A stretch of 64,000 nucleotides of DNA, taken from Limisoma sp963601185 (GTDB lineage: Bacteria; Bacteroidota; Bacteroidia; Bacteroidales; Muribaculaceae). Both the position numbers and the translations under genes were made by a program. The notes under the pieces were generated by a model. It did not search any database, was not told the origin of the DNA, and saw nothing but the letters and a program-made list of their open reading frames with translations. Below are positions 58,167 through 64,000 of this stretch, piece after piece. Location: the NCBI GenBank assembly GCA_963601185.1, contig CAVCEE010000001.1:294008-358007 (forward strand), in the 5' to 3' direction. Numbering within the stretch: position 1 is the stretch's first letter; each line of letters begins with the position of its first letter.

Positions 58167-58925
58167 ATGGGAAAGAACAAGTTGAAGAAATTCGGGGAGA
58201 TGGAAACCTTCCCCAACGTGTTTCAATACCCATTTGCAGTGCTCCAGCAGGGACCGTTCCCACTGAAAGGCAAATGGAATGAATTTTTCAAGAACGACAA
58301 TCCGATAGTCCTCGAACTCGGATGCGGCAAGGGTGAATACGCCGTAGGGATGGCGAAGAAATTTGCCGACCGCAACTTCATCGGCGTCGACATCAAAGGC
58401 GCGCGTATGTGGACCGGTGCGAAGCAGTCGGTGCAGGAAGGCATCGGCAATGTGGCGTTTCTGCGCACGAGCATCGAACTGATAGCATCGTTTTTCAATC
58501 CTGGCGAGGTGTCGGAGATCTGGATAACCTTCCCCGACCCACAGATGCAGAAGGTGAACAAGCGTCTGACCTCTACACGCTTTATGCAACTCTACCGCCA
58601 GATTCTCAAGGACGGCGGCATCGTGCATCTGAAAACCGACAGCCCATTTCTCTACGCCTACACCGATGCGATGGTGAAACTCAACGGTTTCGCCACAGAG
58701 GTCAACACCGACGACCTCTACAACAGCGGACTTGCCGACGACATTCTCGAAATCCGTACCTTCTACGAGCGGCAGTGGCTCGCGCGCGGACTCACGATAA
58801 AGTATATCAGTTGGCATCTTGACCACGCCACTGCGCTGCAAGAGCCGGAAATCGACATAGAGCGGGACACTTACCGCAGTTTTTCGCGCGGCTTTCTCGA
58901 AACCGACGCGAAGTTCTCTAAATAA
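58167..58925 (+). CDS. trmB: tRNA (guanine-N7-)-methyltransferase
   Basis: A 252-residue SAM-dependent methyltransferase that modifies guanosine 46 of tRNA. The SAM motif is VLELGCGKGEYAVGMA, followed by FIGVDIKGARMWTGAKQ. The TrmB signature EIWITFPDPQMQKVNKRLTS is clear. The N-terminal 50 residues (FGEMETFPNVFQYPF) match the Bacteroidota form. The gene mrp follows 7 nt later. Confidence 0.95.
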   Translation: MGKNKLKKFGEMETFPNVFQYPFAVLQQGPFPLKGKWNEFFKNDNPIVLELGCGKGEYAVGMAKKFADRNFIGVDIKGARMWTGAKQSVQEGIGNVAFLRTSIELIASFFNPGEVSEIWITFPDPQMQKVNKRLTSTRFMQLYRQILKDGGIVHLKTDSPFLYAYTDAMVKLNGFATEVNTDDLYNSGLADDILEIRTFYERQWLARGLTIKYISWHLDHATALQEPEIDIERDTYRSFSRGFLETDAKFSK

Positions 58926-58932
58926 CGCAATT

Positions 58933-60042
58933 ATGGAAGAAAGACTATATCCAGCACTCATCATCGAGGCTCTCCGCCACGTGCGCTATCCGGGCAATGG
59001 CAAGGACCTCGTGGAAAACAATATGGTGGAGGACGACATCCGCATCGACGGAATGAACGTGTCGTTCTCCCTGATTTTTGAAAAGTCGACCGACCCCTTC
59101 ATCAAGAGCGTGGTGAAGTCGGCAGAGGCAGCCGTGACCACCTACGCCAACGAGAACGCCAAGGTGGCGGGCAACATCGCCGTGAAGTACCGCCGCAGCG
59201 TGGAGCAGCCGGTGAAGATGCTTCCCAACGTGAAGAACATCATTGGAGTGTCGTCGGGCAAAGGCGGCGTGGGAAAGTCCACTGTAGCCACCAATCTCGC
59301 CGTATCACTTGCCAAGCAAGGCTACAAGGTAGGACTGCTTGACGCCGACATCTTCGGTCCGTCAGCACCAAAGATGTTTGGCGTGGAGGACGCACCGGTG
59401 TATATGGATGAGGTGGACGGCCGCAACCTCATTGCCCCTGTGGAGCAGTACGGCGTGAAGGTGCTTTCCATCGGCTTCCTTGTGGACAAGGACAACGCAG
59501 TGCTTTGGCGCGGCGGTATGGCAAGCAACGCCCTCAAGCAACTCATCGGCGACGCTAACTGGGGCGACCTCGACTATTTTGTGATTGATATGCCTCCGGG
59601 CACGAGCGACATCCACCTCACCCTTGTGCAGACGCTCGCCATCACTGGCGCAGTGGTTGTGACCACTCCGCAGGAAGTGGCCCTTGCCGACGCGCGCAAA
59701 GGCGTGAGCATGTTCCTCAGTCCGCAGGTCAACGTGCCGGTGCTCGGCATCGTCGAGAATATGGCGTGGTTCACTCCGGCGGAGCATCCCGACGAACGCT
59801 ATTTCATCTTTGGCAACGGCGGCGGCAAGCGGTTGGCAGAGAAACTCGGCGTGGAACTCCTTGCGCAGATTCCCCTTGTGGCTGGCATCTGCGACGGCGG
59901 CGACAGCGGCAAGCCAGCGGCTCTGCAAAACACCGTGAGCGGCGAGGCGTTCAACATCCTTGCCCAGCGAGTGGTTGAGGCCGTAGACAAGCGCAACCGA
60001 GAGTTGCCTCCCACCCACAAAGTGGAGGTTGCGAAACATTAA
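58933..60042 (+). CDS. Mrp/NBP35-family Fe-S carrier ATPase
   Basis: A 369-residue protein. An N-terminal MIP18 (DUF59) domain at about 1-90 is joined to a deviant P-loop ATPase (GVSSGKGGVGKSTVATNLAV, DADIFGPSAPKMFG, DYFVIDMPPGTSD). Mrp/ApbC proteins carry or transfer iron-sulfur clusters. The C-terminal Cys pair (CPxC) that bridges a cluster between subunits in many members is absent here, replaced by ENMAWFTPAEHPDER. This appears to be a lineage variant and leaves cluster binding open. Confidence 0.92.
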   Translation: MEERLYPALIIEALRHVRYPGNGKDLVENNMVEDDIRIDGMNVSFSLIFEKSTDPFIKSVVKSAEAAVTTYANENAKVAGNIAVKYRRSVEQPVKMLPNVKNIIGVSSGKGGVGKSTVATNLAVSLAKQGYKVGLLDADIFGPSAPKMFGVEDAPVYMDEVDGRNLIAPVEQYGVKVLSIGFLVDKDNAVLWRGGMASNALKQLIGDANWGDLDYFVIDMPPGTSDIHLTLVQTLAITGAVVVTTPQEVALADARKGVSMFLSPQVNVPVLGIVENMAWFTPAEHPDERYFIFGNGGGKRLAEKLGVELLAQIPLVAGICDGGDSGKPAALQNTVSGEAFNILAQRVVEAVDKRNRELPPTHKVEVAKH

Positions 60043-60076
60043 CAACTGCGAGCAGATTGTGTGCCCAACGGTGACG

Positions 60077-60084
60077 TAATTTTG
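60077..60084 (+). promoter_or_regulatory. TAnnTTTG promoter box for recA
   Basis: TAATTTTG, 63 nt before the recA start. No convincing SOS box was recognised. Confidence 0.5.
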
Positions 60085-60147
60085 CATCGTAGACGAGGGG
60101 AAACCCTCAAACAGAACGAAAACAAAAAAATTAAGCATAGACCCATT

Positions 60148-61218
60148 ATGGAAAAAACGACAGACAAGGCAAACGGCGCAAGCGAGAAACTCAAGGCTCT
60201 GCAAAACGCCATGTCGAAGATTGAAAAGGACTTTGGCCGGGGAGCGATTATGAAACTCGGCGACGACAATATCGAAGACATCGAGGTGATCCCTTCTGGC
60301 ATCATCGGTCTTGACTATGCGCTCGGTGTGGGCGGTTATCCGCGCGGACGTATCATCGAAATCTACGGTCCAGAATCGTCAGGTAAGACCACTTTGGCAA
60401 TCCTTGCCATCGCACAGGCACAGAAGCAGGGCGGCATCGCTGCGATTATCGACGCCGAACACGCATTCGATCGGTTCTATGCCGAAAAACTTGGCGCAGA
60501 CGTAAAAAACCTCTATATCGCCCAGCCGGACAACGGTGAGCAGGCACTCGAGATTGCCGACCAACTTATCCGCTCGTCGGCTATCGACATCATCGTGGTC
60601 GACTCAGTGGCAGCCCTTACGCCAAAGGCTGAAATCGAGGGCGTGATGGGCGAGAAGCAGATGGGCTTACAGGCACGGCTTATGTCGCAGGCGTTGCGCA
60701 AACTCACGGCGACCATTTCGAAGACCAACACCACCTGCATCTTCATCAACCAGTTGCGTGACAAAATCGGTGTGATGTGGGGCTCTCCCGAAACAACCAC
60801 CGGCGGTAACGCACTGAAGTTCTACGCTTCTGTGCGCCTTGACATCCGTCGCCAGGGCGCCATCAAGAACGGCGAGGAAGTACTCGGCTACCAGACCAAG
60901 GTGAAAGTCGTGAAAAACAAGGTTGCGCCTCCATTCCGCAAGGCAGAGTTTGAACTCACCTTCGGCGAAGGCGTTTCGCATAGCGGCGAAATCCTTGACC
61001 TCGGCGTGAACCTCGGCATCATCAACAAGAGCGGCTCGTGGTTCTCCTACGACTCTACCAAACTCGGTCAGGGACGCGACGCAGTGAAACGGTTGATTAA
61101 CGACAATCCCGAACTTGCCGACGAACTCGAGGCAAAAATCAAGGAAAAACTCTTCCACAAGGACGACAAGGAAGAAGATGCTCCAGCCGAAGAGGCTACA
61201 GAGACGACGGCTGAATAA
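60148..61218 (+). CDS. recA: Recombinase RecA
   Basis: A 356-residue RecA of standard length. Walker A is GPESSGKTTLAI, Walker B IIVVDSVAAL. The N-terminal LQNAMSKIEKDFGRGAIMKL, loop L1 EGVMGEKQMGLQARLMSQAL and loop L2 NQLRDKIGVMWGSPETTTGG are present, with an acidic tail (KDDKEEDAPAEEATETTAE). It drives homologous strand exchange and the SOS response. The reading frame is open 29 codons further up, but that stretch lacks homology and contains the promoter box. Confidence 0.98.
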   Translation: MEKTTDKANGASEKLKALQNAMSKIEKDFGRGAIMKLGDDNIEDIEVIPSGIIGLDYALGVGGYPRGRIIEIYGPESSGKTTLAILAIAQAQKQGGIAAIIDAEHAFDRFYAEKLGADVKNLYIAQPDNGEQALEIADQLIRSSAIDIIVVDSVAALTPKAEIEGVMGEKQMGLQARLMSQALRKLTATISKTNTTCIFINQLRDKIGVMWGSPETTTGGNALKFYASVRLDIRRQGAIKNGEEVLGYQTKVKVVKNKVAPPFRKAEFELTFGEGVSHSGEILDLGVNLGIINKSGSWFSYDSTKLGQGRDAVKRLINDNPELADELEAKIKEKLFHKDDKEEDAPAEEATETTAE

Positions 61219-61231
61219 AAACCTGTAGACA

Positions 61232-62017
61232 ATGAAAATCGCAATCATAGGATGCGGCAATATGGGCGGCGCGACTGCAAGAGGTCTCGCCGCCGATGCT
61301 GCTTTTTCGAAGGAGAATGAAATAGCGGTGAGCAACCGCTCGCAGGGCAAACTTGACGCACTCAAGGCGCAGTTTCCGTCGGTTACAACGTCGACAAGCA
61401 ACTGCGAGGTGGTGAAGGATGCCGATGTGGTGGTGCTCGCGGTGAAGCCGTGGCTCGTCGATGCTGTGGCTGACGAGGTGAAGGGTGCGGTGAAGGTAGG
61501 AAGCCTTATCGTGTCGGTGGTGGCAGGTGTGCCGTTCAGCCATCTGCGCGAACTCTTCGGTGAGGATGCGCCCCTTTTTCGTGTGATTCCCAACACGGCT
61601 ATCGCCATAGGCGAGAGTATGACGGTGGTGGCTTCCGACTGCGCGACCTCGGAGCAGGACAGCCTCGTCTTCGACCTGTTTAACCGCCTCGGCGCTACGC
61701 TGAAGATTGAGGAGCGACTGATGGATGCCGCGATGGCACTTGGCTCGTGCGGCACTGCATACGCGCTCCGCTACGTTCGTGCAGCGATGGAGGCGGGTGT
61801 GGAACTCGGACTCTATCCGACACAGGCTAAACTGATTGTGGCGCAAACCGTCAAGGGCGCGGCTCAACTGCTTATGACCAACGACTCCCACCCCGAGGAG
61901 GAAATCGACAAGGTAACCACCCCCGGCGGATTTACCATCAAGGGCTTGAATCGTATGGAAGCCTGTGGCTTCACCAATGCAGTGATTGAAGGGCTGAAAG
62001 CCTCTGTGAAGAAATAG
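61232..62017 (+). CDS. proC: Pyrroline-5-carboxylate reductase
   Basis: A 261-residue NAD(P)H-dependent enzyme performing the last step of proline synthesis. The Rossmann start MKIAIIGCGNMGGATARGLA, VVVLAVKPWLVDAV, RVIPNTAIAIGESMTVV and the C-terminal VTTPGGFTIKGLNRME are typical of ProC. It follows recA by 13 nt on the same strand and ends 6 nt from the stop of the convergent glycosyltransferase. Confidence 0.94.
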   Translation: MKIAIIGCGNMGGATARGLAADAAFSKENEIAVSNRSQGKLDALKAQFPSVTTSTSNCEVVKDADVVVLAVKPWLVDAVADEVKGAVKVGSLIVSVVAGVPFSHLRELFGEDAPLFRVIPNTAIAIGESMTVVASDCATSEQDSLVFDLFNRLGATLKIEERLMDAAMALGSCGTAYALRYVRAAMEAGVELGLYPTQAKLIVAQTVKGAAQLLMTNDSHPEEEIDKVTTPGGFTIKGLNRMEACGFTNAVIEGLKASVKK

Positions 62018-62023
62018 AGCCGC

Positions 62024-62731
62024 CTATCTGCGTAATAGGGCGTAGCGCATTACGGCGATGTAGTGGTTGGCGAGGAGGTCGATTTTGCGGCTCAGTTTGC
62101 GCTTGCGCCAACTGCCGAAGATGCGGTGCTCCGCAAATGTGACCTCGGTGTGCGGATAACGCTTGCGAGGCAGCAGATAGTCGGTAGGATAAACGTTGAG
62201 ACCGTCGAGGCATTGCGCCCGGCGGTTTTTCATGTCAAAGCCCATCCTCAGCGCCTCGCGTTCCATCAGAATGGGCGAGATGGTGCGGTTCATCGTGCCG
62301 TCGGCGTTGACGAAGTGGTTGTTGCTATAGTAGTCGAGCATACGGCGGCAGAAAGCGTCGCCCTTGTCGGCGATGAAGAAAGCCGCCTGTAGTCCGGTGC
62401 GAGTATTGCCCTCCTCGGTCATAAAGGTGGTAAATCCCGGCTTGTCCATAAATTCGTCAAAACGCTTGTAGAGGAAGATGTCGCTGTCCATATACACGCC
62501 ACCCTCGGTGTAGACCGCGTAGAAGCGCACTGCGTCGGCGGCAAATGCCCACTGTCGCTTTTCGAGAGCCTCGCGGATAAAGTCGATGCCAGTGGCAATG
62601 GCGTCGTCGTAGGTCCAGCGACGCACGGTGTAGTCGGGGAGCAGCCGCTTCCAGGTGTCGAGGCAAACTTTGATTTCTACGGGGAACGAATCGGTGCTGA
62701 ACCAGCAGAGATGGATAGTCTTTGGGGTCAT
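62024..62731 (-). CDS. GT32-type glycosyltransferase (capsular/DXD family)
   Basis: A 235-residue protein starting MTPKTIHLCWFSTDSFP, the characteristic beginning of glycosyltransferases with a DXD sugar-binding region (GT32-like, OCH1/mannosyl- or galactosyl-transferase group). The metal-binding DxD is in GGVYMDSDIFLYKRF. TWKRLLPDYTVRRWTYDDA and FAADAVRFYAVY are also typical. It probably adds a hexose to a surface polysaccharide; donor and acceptor are unknown. It is divergent from the galactofuranosyltransferase gene, with overlapping promoters. Confidence 0.87.
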   Translation of the reverse strand: MTPKTIHLCWFSTDSFPVEIKVCLDTWKRLLPDYTVRRWTYDDAIATGIDFIREALEKRQWAFAADAVRFYAVYTEGGVYMDSDIFLYKRFDEFMDKPGFTTFMTEEGNTRTGLQAAFFIADKGDAFCRRMLDYYSNNHFVNADGTMNRTISPILMEREALRMGFDMKNRRAQCLDGLNVYPTDYLLPRKRYPHTEVTFAEHRIFGSWRKRKLSRKIDLLANHYIAVMRYALLRR

Positions 62732-62764
62732 TGTTATGATAGACGTTTTTGAATTTATGCACGA

Positions 62765-62796
62765 CAAAGGTAATCATTTTGCTCAATTGCCGCAAA
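62765..62796 (-). promoter_or_regulatory. Promoter of the GT32 gene
   Basis: Leftward, TTTG (62796-62793), a 20-nt spacer, and TACCTTTG (62772-62765). It overlaps the promoter of the divergent gene. Confidence 0.7.
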
Positions 62797-62809
62797 AGTG
62801 GTAAATTTG
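62778..62809 (+). promoter_or_regulatory. Promoter of the galactofuranosyltransferase-like gene
   Basis: TTTG (62778-62781), a 20-nt spacer, and TAAATTTG (62802-62809). The ATG follows 4 nt later, so the transcript is probably leaderless. Confidence 0.7.
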
Positions 62810-62813
62810 AAGC

Positions 62814-63830
62814 ATGATGAAACGTCTCTGTTACCTCAGCCGTTGCTACCGCGATTTGCGGTCGGCCGGCAACAAGGCCAAAACCGACAATGAGAGCACG
62901 CTCGACGCTCTCGGTGCAGTGAATCTCGGACTGCCGATGCGTGTGAACGACAACAAGATTGCCAATTTCGTGCTCACGCTTGCCGGCGTGATGCGGTTTG
63001 CCGTTGCCGTAAGATCCGGCGACGAGGTGGTGCTGCAGTATCCTGTGAAAAAATATTTCGCTTTCCTCTGCCGAGTGGCACACCTGCGCGGCGCGCGCGT
63101 CACGGCAATCATCCACGACCTCGGGTCGTTTCGCCGCAAAAAACTCACCGAGGAGCAGGAGATTGCCCGGCTGAGCCATGCCGATGCCGTCATTGCCGCC
63201 AACGATGCGATGGCGCAGTGGCTCAGCGACCGCGGTCTACGGCGTCCGGTGCGTGGACTCGGACTTTATGACTACAAGGCTTCGGCGTTCAATCCCCACA
63301 CAGAATTCAGCCGCCGCGGCAAGTTGCGCCTTGTCTATGCCGGGTCGCTCAACAACAAGAAGAACTCCTTTCTCCTTGCGCTGCCCGACCTCGCCGACGA
63401 TTTTCAGTTTGTGCTCTACGGTGACAAGCAGAATCTCCACGGTATGCGCAGCCATCCCGACATCGAGGTGAACGGATTCATCCAGGCGGAGGACTTCGTG
63501 GCCGGCGTTGATGCCGATTTCGGGCTGGTGTGGGACGGCGAGTCGGTCGATGGTTGCCGTGGCGACTACGGCGAATACCTCAGGGTAAACTCTCCTCACA
63601 AGGTGTCGTTTTATCTGCGTGCTGGCATCCCGGTGGTGGTGTGGCGACAGGCCGGCGTGGCACAGGTGGTGGAGCGCGAAGGCGTAGGCATCGCCGTCGA
63701 CTCCCTACGCGACCTCAAAGCCGCCGTCGACGCCCTATCGGCCGCCGACCTCTCGGCGATGAAGCAGCGTGCGGTAGCCCTCGCCAAGGCCCTCGACCAC
63801 GGCGACTTCCTTCGCGCCGCCCTCCGCTGA
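62814..63830 (+). CDS. Probable beta-1,6-galactofuranosyltransferase
   Basis: A 338-residue glycosyltransferase (GT-B type). The N-terminus has the look of WbbI-like galactofuranosyltransferases (CYLSRCYRDLRSAGNKAKTD, then VVLQYPVKKYFAFLCR and IIHDLGSFRR). The C-terminal half has the nucleotide-sugar domain (LRLVYAGSLNNKKNSFLLAL, DFGLVWDGESVDGCRGDYGE, NSPHKVSFYLRAGIPVVVWR). It would use UDP-galactofuranose, which glf at 19.5 kb can supply. A second ATG follows the first immediately. The substrate is inferred from family resemblance. Confidence 0.8.
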   Translation: MMKRLCYLSRCYRDLRSAGNKAKTDNESTLDALGAVNLGLPMRVNDNKIANFVLTLAGVMRFAVAVRSGDEVVLQYPVKKYFAFLCRVAHLRGARVTAIIHDLGSFRRKKLTEEQEIARLSHADAVIAANDAMAQWLSDRGLRRPVRGLGLYDYKASAFNPHTEFSRRGKLRLVYAGSLNNKKNSFLLALPDLADDFQFVLYGDKQNLHGMRSHPDIEVNGFIQAEDFVAGVDADFGLVWDGESVDGCRGDYGEYLRVNSPHKVSFYLRAGIPVVVWRQAGVAQVVEREGVGIAVDSLRDLKAAVDALSAADLSAMKQRAVALAKALDHGDFLRAALR

Positions 63831-63897
63831 CACGTCTGCGCCATCGGCGAGAACTTATGCTGCGAACAAAAATTGTAAAATGAATTAGAACAAAAAA

Positions 63898-64000
63898 ATG
63901 GCAAAAGCAAAACCATTCATCAAGTGGGTTGGCGGAAAGGGCCAGCTCTTGGAACAACTGGAAGCATTGCTGCCAGCTGACTTTGATAATTGGGACAATG
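63898..64000 (+). CDS. DNA adenine methyltransferase (D12 class), N-terminal fragment at right edge
   Basis: Only 34 codons are visible: MAKAKPFIKWVGGKGQLLEQ, then LEALLPADFDNWDN. The FIKWVGGKGQL start is the SAM-binding motif of Dam-type N6-adenine methyltransferases, as in E. coli Dam and many type II modification enzymes. Whether it is a solitary methylase or part of a restriction-modification system depends on sequence beyond the window. An A-rich stretch precedes the ATG. Confidence 0.85.
   Translation, partial: MAKAKPFIKWVGGKGQLLEQLEALLPADFDNWDN

Overview
This window is chromosomal DNA from a member of the Bacteroidales (Bacteroidota), possibly a Muribaculaceae- or Prevotella-like gut organism. 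Family-level placement is inference. The evidence is: (1) most promoters match the Bacteroidota form TTTG-N19-21-TAnnTTTG rather than -35/-10 boxes; (2) there are many secreted proteins with C-terminal tails of the type IX secretion (T9SS) kind; (3) lineage-typical genes are present (DUF2027-Smr, DUF4834 after pssA, EFR1 ferredoxin, TonB receptor with HMA partner, GH97 glucosidase); (4) the tmRNA encodes the tag (A)GENNYALAA.

Layout. 1-9.6 kb: a GH97 alpha-glucosidase running off the left edge, a broken HTH gene, a Smr protein, an EFR1 ferredoxin, thyA-folA, an AlbA_2/Schlafen-type ATP-binding protein, and a Tat-exported pair (aldo/keto-reductase-like Fe-S protein plus four-cluster ferredoxin). 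9.7-12 kb: a HigBA-type toxin-antitoxin pair with a clear operator, then a secreted beta-helix protein. 12-23 kb: mostly housekeeping (ychF, DUF115-like, HU, tRNA-Gln, yebC, pheT, rluA-type, glf, psd-pssA-DUF4834, tmRNA). 23.2-31.7 kb: a leftward exopolysaccharide export locus holding two Wza-like and two Wzc-like (BY-kinase) genes, a CpsB-type tyrosine phosphatase and a sugar epimerase. 31.8-33.5 kb: a repeat-rich island around a DUF4143 AAA ATPase. 33.5-39.1 kb: three consecutive secreted multidomain proteins. 39.4-44.6 kb: POT peptide transporter, membrane protein, SufE, histidine phosphatase and U32 peptidase-type protein. 44.6-46.1 kb: a second DUF4143 ATPase whose promoter lies in 33-nt tandem repeats. 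46-51 kb: a WG-repeat lipoprotein and an 1126-residue secreted protein. 51-54 kb: a metal-handling cluster (Cys-rich protein, TonB receptor, periplasmic HMA protein). 54-62 kb: glutamine-amidotransferase-like hydrolase, acpP-fabF, BspA-like LRR protein, trmB, mrp, recA, proC. 62-64 kb: two divergent glycosyltransferases, one of a galactofuranosyltransferase type that would use the glf product, and the start of a DNA adenine methylase.

How the genes connect. Surface biology dominates: glf makes UDP-galactofuranose and the transferase at 62.8 kb probably uses it; the Wza/Wzc/CpsB set controls polysaccharide export by tyrosine phosphorylation; five large secreted proteins carry sorting-type tails; and the TonB/HMA cluster probably handles copper or another thiophilic metal.

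Most unusual signals. (a) Both DUF4143 ATPase genes sit on distinctive repeats that overlap their promoters, and one gene is bracketed by a 40-nt palindromic repeat present in three copies. (b) A 118-120-nt composite palindromic repeat occurs three times, beside tRNA-Gln, tmRNA and fabF. (c) An 8-G tract at the end of one BY-kinase gene could switch its C-terminus. (d) The Tat-exported aldo/keto-reductase-like protein has lost two of the four catalytic residues. No CRISPR array, rRNA, transposase, integrase or prophage was seen.
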